In this document: piece by piece, positions 1 through 9,131 of the stretch
How positions within the stretch are numbered: position 1 is the stretch's first letter
How the letters are laid out: every line of letters begins with the position of its first letter
From: Gemmatimonadota bacterium
Lineage (GTDB): Bacteria > Gemmatimonadota > Gemmatimonadetes > Gemmatimonadales > GWC2-71-9
DNA length: 21,151 nt
NCBI GenBank assembly: GCA_004357415.1
Contig: SMVY01000147.1
Coordinates: forward strand, 1-21,151
Direction of reading: 5' to 3'
Notes under the pieces: generated by a model
The model's database searches: none
What the model was told of the DNA's origin: nothing
The model's input: the letters and a program-made list of their open reading frames with translations, nothing else
Position numbers and translations under genes: made by a program

Positions 1-660
1 CTTGGTGGCCGCCTTGGCCTCATCGTGCTGTCCCATGTCGCCGTAGACGAAGGCAACCAGATAGTGGGCGTCGGCGTAGTCGGGGTTGAGCTTGATGGCG
101 GCCTGCAGTTCGACCAGCGCCTGGTCGTTCAGCCCACGGTTGTAGAGGGCCTCTCCGCAGTAGAAGCGGGCCACGGAGCTGTCGGGTTCGAGCTGGCGGG
201 CCTGCTCGAACCACTCGGAGGCCTCGTCCATGTGGCCTCCAGCTTTTTGGGCGAGGCCCAACTGGATGATGGCCGGCGCATCTTTCGGGTGGCGGGACAC
301 CAGCGCCTCGAATTCGGCGACGGCTTCCGCGTGATGGCCCAGCGAGGCGTAAGCGCGGCCCAGCTGCCAGCGGGCGTCCCGATCGTCGGGCTGGTGCCGC
401 AAGCGGCCTTGCAGTTCGGCCACGCGCGTGTCGTAGTATCCCGACGCGCTGTAGGCTGTTTCAAGGTTGTCTTGCGCCACCTGCATTTTGGGGTCGAGTT
501 CGAGAGCCCTGGTGAACTCCTCGATGGCCTCGGCGATGAGTCCTTTTTGGTGGTAGAGGACGCCGAGATTATTGTGGGCGCCGGCATCGGACGGGTCGAT
601 CCGCTGGGCAAAAGAGCGGAGGACCGCCACGTCGCGTTCCGATATGGCCGCGGCGCCCAT
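1..660 (-). CDS. Tetratricopeptide repeat protein, C-terminus cut by window edge
   Basis: An open frame of 220 codons runs from an ATG at 660 to the left edge with no stop, so the C-terminus lies outside the window. After a short N-terminal stretch (residues 1-25) it is made of consecutive 34-residue TPR units. The first starts near AHNNLGVLYHQKG, and later ones include RWQLGRAYASLGHHAEAV, ARFYCGEALYNRGLNDQAL and AHYLVAFVYGDMGQHDEAK. There is no signal peptide or membrane segment, so it is probably a cytoplasmic protein-binding scaffold. The start lies 5 bases after the cheC stop, with GGTGA just upstream overlapping that stop, so it is likely translated with the chemotaxis genes. TPR repeats give no enzymatic function. 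A role in assembling or modulating the chemotaxis complex is inferred from position only. An overlapping minus-strand frame at 129-611 is a shadow with no repeat pattern. Confidence 0.85.
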   Translation of the reverse strand, partial: MGAAAISERDVAVLRSFAQRIDPSDAGAHNNLGVLYHQKGLIAEAIEEFTRALELDPKMQVAQDNLETAYSASGYYDTRVAELQGRLRHQPDDRDARWQLGRAYASLGHHAEAVAEFEALVSRHPKDAPAIIQLGLAQKAGGHMDEASEWFEQARQLEPDSSVARFYCGEALYNRGLNDQALVELQAAIKLNPDYADAHYLVAFVYGDMGQHDEAKAATK

Positions 661-665
661 CCCGG

Positions 666-1286
666 TCACCCGAGGCGGATGGCGTCGAAGATCGCGCGGA
701 GAGACGCCATATCCGGCAAGAGCAGGAAGTGCGCCGGGACCTTCTCTTTTTCCTCCTTGAAATAGAACTGGGTCTCGACGCAGAGGACGACGTCCCGCTC
801 GCTTCCGAAGGTGAGGTATGTGCTGGTGAGAACGGCGGCGGCGTAGTCGACGACCATGGTGGGGACGGACGGCATCAGCATCATTCCCATGAAATCACTC
901 AGGGCGTTGAGGTACGCGCTGCTCAGGATGTTGCCGACTTCCTTGAGAGCGGATTCTTCCATTTCCCCATACGCCTCGGTGGTACCAACCGGCCGGCGCA
1001 GCAGGAGATCACAAAGAGTCCTGCCGGCGGCGGCCGGGAACATCAGCAAGGTGCGTCCGGTCAAATCGCCCATCATCTGCATGAGGATGGCGGCGGAGAC
1101 CTCCTCGGGATCTCCGACGACTCCAGGCACATCTTCGAGTGGGGTGACGCTGACCTCGGGCACGCTGATCATGATGGTTCGATCGATCATCTGCGACAGC
1201 GCCGTCGCCGCATGCCCGGCGCCGATGTTGGCTACCTCCCTGAGCGCATCGAAGTGCAGCGCTTCGAGGTCCCTCAGGTCGTCCAT
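666..1286 (-). CDS. cheC: CheC-family CheY-P phosphatase
   Basis: A 206-residue cytoplasmic protein that is predicted to dephosphorylate CheY-P and so end or adapt the chemotaxis signal. Both copies of the CheC/CheX/FliY active-site pattern [D/S]-x3-E-x2-N-x22-P are intact: D13, E17, N20 and P43 in the first half, and S112, E116, N119 and P142 in the second. The length matches CheC, and there is no extra FliN-like C-terminal domain, so FliY is unlikely. The ATG at 1286 was chosen because it gives the usual CheC N-terminus. An upstream extension to 1409 would run into cheA and is not family-like. It follows cheA by 10 bases and precedes the TPR gene by 5. CheD, the usual CheC partner, is not in the window. 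The family call is secure; real phosphatase activity is inferred from the motifs. Confidence 0.93.
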   Translation of the reverse strand: MDDLRDLEALHFDALREVANIGAGHAATALSQMIDRTIMISVPEVSVTPLEDVPGVVGDPEEVSAAILMQMMGDLTGRTLLMFPAAAGRTLCDLLLRRPVGTTEAYGEMEESALKEVGNILSSAYLNALSDFMGMMLMPSVPTMVVDYAAAVLTSTYLTFGSERDVVLCVETQFYFKEEKEKVPAHFLLLPDMASLRAIFDAIRLG

Positions 1287-1296
1287 GGTGCCTCCA

Positions 1297-3186
1297 CTAG
1301 ACCAAAGCCGCCGCGTCGAGGATGAGCGCCGGCGTCCCGTCCGCCAGAATGGTAGCCCCACTAACCCAGCGGGGCATCCCTGATGGCGGGTCGAATTGCT
1401 CCACGACAACTTCCTGCTGTCCTATCAGGGCATCGACGAGCAATGCCGAGCGCCGGTTGCCCACCTCCAGGATGACACACGGCCGCCGCATCGATCGGTC
1501 CGCGCCGTCGAGGCCCACGATGTCCCGCAAGTCGGTCGTGGCCAGCACTTCGTCCCGTAACACCAACGAATCCCGGCCGTGCACCTCTGCGCGCGTAGCC
1601 TTGTTGTACTCGACCGTTTCGGCGACGAAAGCCATGGGCACGACGTAGCGCTCGTCGCAAACCCGGGCCAGCAATGCCCGAAAGATAACGAGCGTCAGCG
1701 GCAATCGAAGAATGAACGTGGTTCCCCGGCCGACCTGGGACTGAATCTCGGCCGAGCCCCCGAGCGCTCGAATCTTGGTCAGGACGACGTCGATCCCGAC
1801 CCCTCGGCCCGAGACGCTCGTCACTTTCGTTGCCGTGCTGAAGCCCGATCGGCCGAGAACCTGCAGCAGAAGGGCGTCAGTCAGCTCCTCGACCTCATCG
1901 TCCACCACACCAGTCTCCCGGGCCTTGGCGAGGACCACATCGCGATCGATCCCCCGGCCATCGTCCTCGACGATGACCACGATGCTGTCACGCTCGCGGC
2001 TGCAGCGGATGACCAACCGACCCTCCTCGGGTTTGCCCGCCTGCAAACGGTCGGCGCCCGGCTCGATACCATGATCGACCGCGTTCCGAAGGAGGTGGAG
2101 GATCGGATCGCCGATCTCGTCCAGCAACGACCGATCGACCTCGATGTCGCCACCCTCGATGGTCAACGACACTTGCTTGCCGAGTTCGCGAGCCAGGTCG
2201 CGCACCGCCCGGGGGAACCGGTCGAACACTTGCCAGACCGGTGTCATCCGCGTGGCGATGACCTCGGCCTGCACCTCGTTCACCAGTCGGTTGATCCGGC
2301 CGCTCACCTCTTCCAACTCGGTACCCGCGTATCCGGCGGCGAGTTCGACCAGTCGATTCCGGGCCACGACCAACTCACCCACATGGCTCATCAGGGCGTC
2401 GAGCCGGCGCAGGTCCACCCGAATCGTGTTGTGGGCGCGCTGCACGGCGTCGCCACCCGCCGCGGGGCCCTGCGATCGAGCGGCATCCCCGATGGTGACG
2501 GAATCGATGTCGCCCACGGATCTGATGGCCTCTTCCAGGACCTCGTCGGCCCGGTCGGTCTCGATCCAGAAGGAAAACGCCCCGTCGAAACCCTCCTGCT
2601 GGAACTCCTGGGCACCGGGGGTGACGTCGGTGACCTCGCCCAGGCCAGAGGCCTGATTAAGGGCCAGCGCCGCCCGGGCTCCCGGCATCATGACTCCGGG
2701 CCGGACGGTGACCCGGACCGGCCGGCTCCGGTCCCCGCGCGGCCTCCGGGGCGCTGGCTCCGGAGCCGAGGCCGGACCGGGTGCCTGGGGTGACGCGCCT
2801 GTCGATTCCGGGCCTACCAGCGTGTCGAGGCGTTCGAGGACATAGCTGAAGTCGAGCGCCTGGTCGTGTCCGGTGGCGGCCTCCTCGATGCCGCGATCCA
2901 GTTCGTCCACCGCCTCGGTCAGGAGGCGGATGAGGGCGACATCGGCGGTGACCGTGCCGGCGCGGACGAGGTCCAGCAGGTTCTCGGAGCGATGCGCCAG
3001 TTCGGTGACGTGGGCGTAGCCCATCATGGCAGCCATGCCTTTGATGGTATGCATGGCGCGAAACAGCGCGTGGACCGCTTCCTGGGATCCCGGATCGCGT
3101 TCGAGCAGGCCCAGGTGCTGGTTGCAAGCGCCGATGTGTTCCCGGCTCTCGCTGAGGAACAGGGCGGCGTACCGGCCGTGGTCCAT
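1297..3186 (-). CDS. cheA: Chemotaxis histidine kinase CheA
   Basis: A 629-residue soluble kinase that autophosphorylates and passes phosphate to CheY when signalled by receptors through CheW. Domains in order: Hpt (about 1-125) with phospho-accepting H46 in MHTIKG; a Pro/Ala-rich linker (about 126-153); a P2-like CheY-binding domain (about 156-235); the P3 dimerisation helices (about 252-310) with RLDALMSHVGELVVARNRL; an HATPase domain (about 315-495) with N-box N368, the DDGRG box at 408-412, GRSGFSTA at 445-452 and GRGVGID at 460-466; and a C-terminal CheW-like domain ending VSGATILADGTPALILD. All key catalytic residues are present. It starts 3 bases after the cheY stop and ends 10 bases before cheC. 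The length is at the shorter end for CheA. The family is certain; whether it drives swimming, twitching or another output cannot be told from this window. Confidence 0.97.
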   Translation of the reverse strand: MDHGRYAALFLSESREHIGACNQHLGLLERDPGSQEAVHALFRAMHTIKGMAAMMGYAHVTELAHRSENLLDLVRAGTVTADVALIRLLTEAVDELDRGIEEAATGHDQALDFSYVLERLDTLVGPESTGASPQAPGPASAPEPAPRRPRGDRSRPVRVTVRPGVMMPGARAALALNQASGLGEVTDVTPGAQEFQQEGFDGAFSFWIETDRADEVLEEAIRSVGDIDSVTIGDAARSQGPAAGGDAVQRAHNTIRVDLRRLDALMSHVGELVVARNRLVELAAGYAGTELEEVSGRINRLVNEVQAEVIATRMTPVWQVFDRFPRAVRDLARELGKQVSLTIEGGDIEVDRSLLDEIGDPILHLLRNAVDHGIEPGADRLQAGKPEEGRLVIRCSRERDSIVVIVEDDGRGIDRDVVLAKARETGVVDDEVEELTDALLLQVLGRSGFSTATKVTSVSGRGVGIDVVLTKIRALGGSAEIQSQVGRGTTFILRLPLTLVIFRALLARVCDERYVVPMAFVAETVEYNKATRAEVHGRDSLVLRDEVLATTDLRDIVGLDGADRSMRRPCVILEVGNRRSALLVDALIGQQEVVVEQFDPPSGMPRWVSGATILADGTPALILDAAALV

Positions 3187-3189
3187 GTG

Positions 3190-3552
3190 CTAGCCCAGCA
3201 CGCGCTGAACGGCTTCGAGCACCCGCGAAGGCTGGAAGGGTTTGACGACGAAGTCCTTGGCGCCGGCCTGGATCGCCTCGACGACGAGCGCCTGTTGGCC
3301 CATGGCACTACACATCAGCACCTTGGCCTCCGGGTCTCCTTGGCAAATCTCCCGCACGGCGTCGATGCCTCCCATGTCGGGCATGACGATGTCCATGGTG
3401 ACGAGGTCCGGCTTGAGTTGCTGGTACTTCTCGACCGCCTGGACCCCGGTTTCGGCCTCGCCGATGACTTCGAACCCGGCCGAGGTGAGAATGTCACTGA
3501 TCATGGTCCGCATGAAGATGGCGTCATCGCACACTAGTACGGTATGACTCAC
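3190..3552 (-). CDS. cheY: CheY-type single-domain response regulator
   Basis: A 120-residue stand-alone receiver domain. Acidic pocket D9/D10, phospho-acceptor D54 in TMDIVMPDMGG, the switch Ser/Thr position S82 in MCSAMG and K104 in VKPF are all in the expected places. There is no output domain, so it should act by binding a partner such as the flagellar switch or another effector. The start is a GTG at 3552, supported by GGAGG six bases upstream. It lies between cheW (49-base gap) and cheA (3-base gap), so CheA is the likely phosphodonor and CheC the likely phosphatase. The sequence resembles the CheY type of Bacillus and Thermotoga, which work with CheC. The family is certain. Confidence 0.96.
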   Translation of the reverse strand: MSHTVLVCDDAIFMRTMISDILTSAGFEVIGEAETGVQAVEKYQQLKPDLVTMDIVMPDMGGIDAVREICQGDPEAKVLMCSAMGQQALVVEAIQAGAKDFVVKPFQPSRVLEAVQRVLG

Positions 3553-3558
3553 GAACGT

Positions 3559-3563
3559 CCTCC
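3559..3563 (-). promoter_or_regulatory. Strong Shine-Dalgarno site deciding the cheY GTG start
   Basis: GGAGG on the minus strand, six bases before the GTG at 3552. It supports this non-ATG start. It sits at the edge of one copy of a short direct repeat in the cheW-cheY gap. Confidence 0.8.
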
Positions 3564-3596
3564 GAATGGTTCAGGCGAAACAGGATCCGATGGTTC
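3561..3596. repeat. Short imperfect direct repeat in the cheW-cheY gap
   Basis: TCCGAATGGTTC at 3561-3572 and TCCGATGGTTC at 3586-3596 (plus strand), offset by about 25 bases and differing by one inserted A. The pair fills most of the 49-base spacer. It could be a duplication relic or a binding site for a regulator; nothing else supports function. Confidence 0.4.
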
Positions 3597-3601
3597 TGTG
3601 G

Positions 3602-4031
3602 TCAGGTCCCCATGACTGGTCGCAGCAACTCCTCGAGGTCGAGCAGCACGAATGGACTGTCCTGATGCCGTCCCACGGCTTTGACGATGCCGGGGTCCAC
3701 GCCGGGGAGGGTGTCGCGGCCGTCGACCGCGTCGGCAGGGACGGCAACGAGATCTACCAGCCGCCCGACCCGGAGCCCACAAACTCGATCGAACACCTCG
3801 AGCACGACGATGGCCCCTTCGTGGTCTGGGTTCGCCGGCCGGCCCAAGAGCCTGTGACCGTCAATGACGGTCAGAAGGGTGCCCCGGATGTTGATCAAGC
3901 CGTCGACCACGTCGGAAACACCCGGAAGCCGGGTGATGGCCACGGGCGAGATCACCTCCCTGGTCACCCCCGCGGGGACGGCGCACACCAGGTCGCCGAC
4001 CTCGAAAACCAGAACCCGTTCGACCGCAACG

Positions 4032-4039
<8 letters not shown>
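3602..4039 (-). CDS. cheW: CheW adaptor protein
   Basis: A 145-residue single CheW domain that links chemoreceptors to the CheA kinase. The core motif DVVDGLINIRGTLLTVIDGHRLLG matches the conserved CheW segment containing N-x-RG and a downstream D. The N-terminal strand pattern ERVLVFEVGDLVCAVPAGVTREVI is also typical. The ATG at 4039 was chosen because family similarity begins there. The frame is open further upstream to 4162, but that part reads through rluD and is not CheW-like. The start lies inside the last codons of rluD (8-base overlap). There is no strong Shine-Dalgarno site, so translation is probably coupled to rluD. It is the first gene of the cheW-cheY-cheA-cheC-TPR set. Confidence 0.94.
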
Positions 4040-5045
<1,006 letters not shown>

Positions 5046-5055
5046 TCGGGTTCGG

Positions 5056-5565
5056 TTATGTGACGGAAGGCGATTGGGACCGGGTCTGCTCGGCGTCCTC
5101 ACGCCAGAGGGAAATGGCGAGGGCGATCGCCCCCAGGCTGACGGCGATGTCGGCGACATTGAACGTGGGCCAGCGCATGGTCCCGATGCCCACGTCCAGA
5201 AAGTCCACCACGCCCCGCGGGCTACGTATCCGATCGATCAAATTGCCGGCGGCACCGCCGGTCACCAACCCGAGGGCCAACTGGCGAAACCAGTCGCCGA
5301 CCGGGGCCGAGCGTGACATCCGGAACAACACTACCACGGCCACGGCGGCGATGACAAAAAACACCCAGCGCGAATACGGGCCCACGTGCAATCCGAAGGC
5401 GGCTCCGGGATTGTACACCAGCCGCAGTTGCACCCAGTCGCCGACGACGCGCAGACCGGCGCTCCGCAGCAAGTAGGATTCGGCTGCCAGCTTGGTGACG
5501 AGGTCGCCGATGAGCACGCTGAGGACGGCCGCCCAGTACCACCGGCGATCAGCGCCGCTGCTCAT
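5056..5565 (-). CDS. lspA: Lipoprotein signal peptidase (signal peptidase II)
   Basis: A 169-residue inner-membrane aspartyl protease that cleaves signal peptides from prolipoproteins after lipid addition. Four hydrophobic spans can be seen, at roughly 10-27, 66-83, 95-112 and 137-154. Conserved motifs: YNPGAAFG at 51-58, GGAAGNLIDR at 103-112, VVDF with catalytic D121, and FNVAD with catalytic D139, at the usual spacing. The ATG at 5565 follows AGGAAGAGG and gives the normal family length. The gene overlaps the preceding zinc-finger gene by 17 bases and is followed closely by rluD, a pairing common across bacteria. Confidence 0.96.
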   Translation of the reverse strand: MSSGADRRWYWAAVLSVLIGDLVTKLAAESYLLRSAGLRVVGDWVQLRLVYNPGAAFGLHVGPYSRWVFFVIAAVAVVVLFRMSRSAPVGDWFRQLALGLVTGGAAGNLIDRIRSPRGVVDFLDVGIGTMRWPTFNVADIAVSLGAIALAISLWREDAEQTRSQSPSVT

Positions 5566-5932
5566 CCTCTTCCTGTTCCTTACAGGTGATGCACAACCGC
5601 GCATGGGGCAGCGCGTCGAGCCGCTCGAGGTTGATTCGCTTCTCGCAGGTCTGGCACCGGCCGAAGGTCTCGGGGTTGGCATACAAGCGGCGCAACGCCT
5701 GGTTTACGTGCCACAGGTAGCGCCCTTCCTTCGACGCCATGAGAAACTGCTTTTCCCGCTCCATGGCGTCGGTACCCTGGTCGGCCATGTGGAACGAGTA
5801 GGATGACAGGTCACCGTTGGAGGCCTGCAGGGTCGTGGAGAATGACTCGTCATAATGACCCAGTTCCTTCATGACGCGATCCCGCTCCTCGATGAGCCGG
5901 TTTTCAAGATGGGTGCGCTGCTTCTTGTTCAT
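5549..5932 (-). CDS. DksA/TraR-family C4 zinc-finger protein (YteA/YlyA-like)
   Basis: A 127-residue soluble protein. The N-terminal half is helical and charged. It contains DLSSYSFHMADQGTDAMERE (residues 41-60), which resembles the ELSSY...ADLATE...ERE segment of the YteA/YlyA subgroup. The C-terminal zinc finger has C93-x2-C96 and C114-x2-C117 (CQTC and CITC). DksA-type proteins bind the RNA polymerase secondary channel and modulate transcription, but the acidic DxxDxA tip of E. coli DksA is not evident, so the same activity should not be assumed. The ATG at 5932 is preferred; an in-frame ATG at 5971 would add 13 non-conserved residues. Between ileS and lspA it occupies the place of ylyA in Bacillus. 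Its 3' end overlaps lspA by 17 bases. Confidence 0.88.
   Translation of the reverse strand: MNKKQRTHLENRLIEERDRVMKELGHYDESFSTTLQASNGDLSSYSFHMADQGTDAMEREKQFLMASKEGRYLWHVNQALRRLYANPETFGRCQTCEKRINLERLDALPHARLCITCKEQEEDEQRR
5566..5574 (-). promoter_or_regulatory. Purine-rich ribosome-binding site for lspA inside the upstream gene
   Basis: AGGAAGAGG directly precedes the lspA ATG at 5565 and lies within the last codons of the zinc-finger gene. It favours this start over longer in-frame alternatives and suggests that ribosomes restart or bind within the overlap. Confidence 0.6.
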
Positions 5933-5971
5933 GGTGATTCCATTTCTCGATAATCCGGCTGCCCGGACCAT

Positions 5972-8900
5972 TCACTCGAATCGTCCAATGCCTATGGTGA
6001 TCGTGGCCCCGTAGATGGCCACGTCTGCTTCCACGTCCGGCGCCGGCGCACGTTCTCCGATGTCGAGCCGGCGCGCCAGGGTCTCCCCGGCCACGAACTC
6101 CGAGTGGCCAGCGACCGCCGCCAGCACTTCCTCGGCCCCGTCGAGGGCGATAGCGATTCGGGTAGTGTAATCATACCCGGCCTCCTTGCGAAGCCGCTGC
6201 ACCCGGTGCACCACCTCGCGGGCCATCCCTTCCCGTCGGAGGTCATCCGTCAATTCCGGGTCGAGCGCCGCCACGTAGGGCCCATCCGACTGCACCACCC
6301 AGTCGCTCGTCACCACCCGCTCGACGGTCACGTCCTCGGAAAGATACTCGATTGGCTCACCATCAACCTCCAGGATGACGGAGCCCCCTTCTTCCAGCGC
6401 ACGGAGTTGTTCCGGGACCAGGCGGGCGGCGGCCTGGGCCACCGCCGGCGTCCGCTTGCCGAAGCGCTTGCCCAGTGACCGGAAGTTCGGCTTGGCCTGC
6501 AGGCGGACGAGGTCGGTATCGGAAGCGACCAGTTCTACGACCTTGACGTTGATCTCGCGCTGGATCAGCGGGAACAACGTCCGGAACGTCTCGCGCGGCA
6601 CCTCCCGCGGTACGGCGACCTGGAGCCGCGCCACCGGTTGCCGCACCTTCAAGTTGGCGTCTTCCCGGCCGGCCCGGGCCAGCGACACCAACCGCCGGGC
6701 GGCGTCCATCGCCAGCTCGAGCGCTTGATCCCGCTCGGTGTCGGGTACCGGGAATCGGGCCAAGTGGACCGATGTCCCAACCAACGCCCGGTGGAGCCAG
6801 TCGGCGACGAACGGGGCTGCCGGAGCGAGCATGCGGCTCACCGCCACCAAGGCGCGGTACAGCGTGTCGAGCGCCACCGGGTCCGCCTCCGCATCCGGGG
6901 CCCAGAAGCGATTCCGGTTGATGCGCACGTACCAATTGGAGAGATCGTCGACCACGAATTCCATGATCGCCCTGACACCAGCGGTCACGTCGTACCCCGC
7001 CCACGCTTCGGTGACATGGGCAATGGTGGCGTTGAGCCGGCTGTCGAGCCAGCGGTCGACCAGGAGCGGATCGCCGATCTCCCCGCCGGGAGTCCACTCG
7101 CCGGCGTAGAGCGCGAAGAACCGATAGCTGTTCTTGAGCGTGTCGAAAAACCCTCCCGCGACCTCGAGTACCGCTCGCTCGTCGAAGCGTTTGGGGAACC
7201 AAACCTGGCTCGAGGCCAGGAGGTAGATCCGCACGGTGTCGCTGCCGAAGCGCTCGATCACCTCCCACGGATCCACCACGTTCCCGCGGCTCTTGGACAT
7301 CTTCTGCCCGGCGGCGTCGAGCACCATTTCGTTGACGATGACGTTGCGGTAAGCGGGGCTGTCGAACGCGGTGGTGGCGATGGCCAGAAGCGAGTAGAAC
7401 CATCCCCGGGTTTGATCGACGCCTTCACAAATAAAATCCGCCGGGAAGTGCTGCTCGAATTCCTCGGCGTGCTCGAACGGGTAGTGCCATTGGGCGAAGG
7501 GCATCGACCCGGAATCGAACCAGGCGTCGATGACTTCCGGTGTGCGCCGCATGGTGCCGCCGCACTGGCAATCCCATTGGTATTCGTCGATGAACGGCTT
7601 GTGCGGATCGAAAGCCTCGGGGAGCGGACGGCCCCACCGTTCCGCCAAGTCCTGGTAGCTGCCGATGACGGTCACATGATCCGGATCGTCCTGGCACACC
7701 CAGACAGGAAGCGGCGTCCCCCAGTACCGGTCGCGCGACAGCGCCCAATCGACGTTGTTCTCCAGCCACTCCCCGAACCGGCCACTGCCGACCTCGGGCG
7801 GGTGCCAGCCGACCGTCTGGTTGAGATCCAACATGCGGTCCTTCACCGCCGAGGTGCGGACGAACCAAGAATCGCGGGCGTAGTAGATGAGCGGATTACG
7901 ACAGCGCCAACAATGGGGATAGGAATGGCGGTGGGGTTCGGTGAGATGCCACCGGCCGTCCTCCTTGAGCCGCTGGATGATGGCGTCGTTGGTGCTCTTG
8001 TCGGTGACCAACTGCCCCTCGATGGCCGGCCAGTCGGTGCCGGTGACAGTGCCGTCGGCGGCGACCGGCCGTACCAGCGCCAGGTCGTGCTCCCGCCCCA
8101 TCGCGTGGTCGTCGGCGCCGAAAGCCGGGGCGATGTGGACCAGGCCCGATCCGTTCTCCGCCGACACGAACTCCGCCGCGATCACTTCCCGAGAACGTTG
8201 ATCCTCCGGCAGCGGCACCACGTCCAGCGGCCGGCGGTACCCCAAGCCGATCAATTCCCGGCCGGGAAAGGTCCGCACCGGTCCGAGGTCGGCAAAGGTA
8301 CCGGCGTCCTTGGCACTCGACACCGGAAGGTCGGCCCGGGCGGTGGCGAGGATGTACCGGGTCCCGTCGACTTGGTACTCGCCGTATTCCAGGTCGGGGT
8401 TGACGGCAACGGCCACGTTCGCCAGCAGCGTCCAGGGAGTGGTGGTCCATACCAGCAGTTGGCGCGACGGGTCATCGGCCAGCGGGAATGTTACGTAGAT
8501 GGAGTTGGTGGTGACGTCCTCGTACCCCAACGCCAGTTCGTGACTCGACAGGACGGTCCCGCACCGGGGACAGTACGGCAGCACCTTGTGTCCGCGATAC
8601 AACAGGTTGCGCTGATGAAGCCGGGCAAGAACCCACCACACGCTCTCCACGTACTCGTTGGTGCACGTCACGTAGGGGTGTTGGTAGTCGAGCCAATAGC
8701 CGATCCGGTCGGAGAGGTGTTCCCATTCCGACTGGTACTTGAAGACGCTCTCCCGACACAGGGCGTTGAACTCGGCCACCCCGTACCGCTCGATGTCGCG
8801 CTTGCCACGGAGATCGAGCCGCTTCTCGACCTCGATCTCGACCGGGAGCCCGTGCGTGTCCCAACCGGCGATGCGGGTGACGTCGCGGCCCTGCATGGTC

Positions 8901-9115
8901 TGGAATCGGCAGATCAGGTCCTTGATGGTCCGCGAGAAGACGTGATGGATCCCGGGACGGCCATTGGCCGTCGGCGGACCCTCGTAGAACACGAACGGCT
9001 CGGCTCCCCGGGTCGCTTCCCGGGTCTGTTCGAACAGCCGTTCGCGCTGCCACGTCTGGAGAAGTTCCTCCTCGAGCGCGTGAGCCGACCCGTCTGGCCA
9101 TGACGGAAAGGTCAT
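5972..9115 (-). CDS. ileS: Isoleucyl-tRNA synthetase, type 2, with GIHH signature
   Basis: A 1047-residue class I aminoacyl-tRNA synthetase that charges tRNA-Ile. The Rossmann-fold entry reads YEGPPTANG and then PGIHHVF; residues 55-58 are G-I-H-H instead of HxGH. KMSKS is at 605-609. The editing domain is present, with TTPWTLLANVAVAVNP and HIAPAFGADD, so mis-charged Val-tRNA should be hydrolysed. The length (about 100 residues longer than E. coli IleRS) and a C-terminal region lacking the zinc module fit the eukaryote-like type 2 enzymes, which are generally less sensitive to mupirocin. The ATG at 9115 has GGAG eight bases upstream (9124-9127). It lies 16 bases after the phosphorylase gene, and the zinc-finger gene follows. 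It seems to be the only IleRS in the window, so it is likely the housekeeping enzyme. Confidence 0.97.
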   Translation of the reverse strand: MTFPSWPDGSAHALEEELLQTWQRERLFEQTREATRGAEPFVFYEGPPTANGRPGIHHVFSRTIKDLICRFQTMQGRDVTRIAGWDTHGLPVEIEVEKRLDLRGKRDIERYGVAEFNALCRESVFKYQSEWEHLSDRIGYWLDYQHPYVTCTNEYVESVWWVLARLHQRNLLYRGHKVLPYCPRCGTVLSSHELALGYEDVTTNSIYVTFPLADDPSRQLLVWTTTPWTLLANVAVAVNPDLEYGEYQVDGTRYILATARADLPVSSAKDAGTFADLGPVRTFPGRELIGLGYRRPLDVVPLPEDQRSREVIAAEFVSAENGSGLVHIAPAFGADDHAMGREHDLALVRPVAADGTVTGTDWPAIEGQLVTDKSTNDAIIQRLKEDGRWHLTEPHRHSYPHCWRCRNPLIYYARDSWFVRTSAVKDRMLDLNQTVGWHPPEVGSGRFGEWLENNVDWALSRDRYWGTPLPVWVCQDDPDHVTVIGSYQDLAERWGRPLPEAFDPHKPFIDEYQWDCQCGGTMRRTPEVIDAWFDSGSMPFAQWHYPFEHAEEFEQHFPADFICEGVDQTRGWFYSLLAIATTAFDSPAYRNVIVNEMVLDAAGQKMSKSRGNVVDPWEVIERFGSDTVRIYLLASSQVWFPKRFDERAVLEVAGGFFDTLKNSYRFFALYAGEWTPGGEIGDPLLVDRWLDSRLNATIAHVTEAWAGYDVTAGVRAIMEFVVDDLSNWYVRINRNRFWAPDAEADPVALDTLYRALVAVSRMLAPAAPFVADWLHRALVGTSVHLARFPVPDTERDQALELAMDAARRLVSLARAGREDANLKVRQPVARLQVAVPREVPRETFRTLFPLIQREINVKVVELVASDTDLVRLQAKPNFRSLGKRFGKRTPAVAQAAARLVPEQLRALEEGGSVILEVDGEPIEYLSEDVTVERVVTSDWVVQSDGPYVAALDPELTDDLRREGMAREVVHRVQRLRKEAGYDYTTRIAIALDGAEEVLAAVAGHSEFVAGETLARRLDIGERAPAPDVEADVAIYGATITIGIGRFE

Positions 9116-9131
9116 GCCCGTAGCTCCGCGG

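Noticed and set aside
129..611. A minus-strand frame of 160 codons overlapping the TPR gene
   Set aside because: It is Ser/Pro/Arg-rich without repeats, while the adjacent frame gives clear TPR units that run to the window edge.
5954..5967. A small inverted repeat (TCCGG-CTGC-CCGGA) after ileS, considered as a terminator
   Set aside because: The stem is only 5 bp and is not followed by a T-run. The next gene begins within about 25 bases.
6638..9103. An 821-codon plus-strand open frame opposite ileS
   Set aside because: It is a high-GC shadow of the minus-strand ileS codons, with no recognisable domain and low-complexity composition. The ileS reading is certain.
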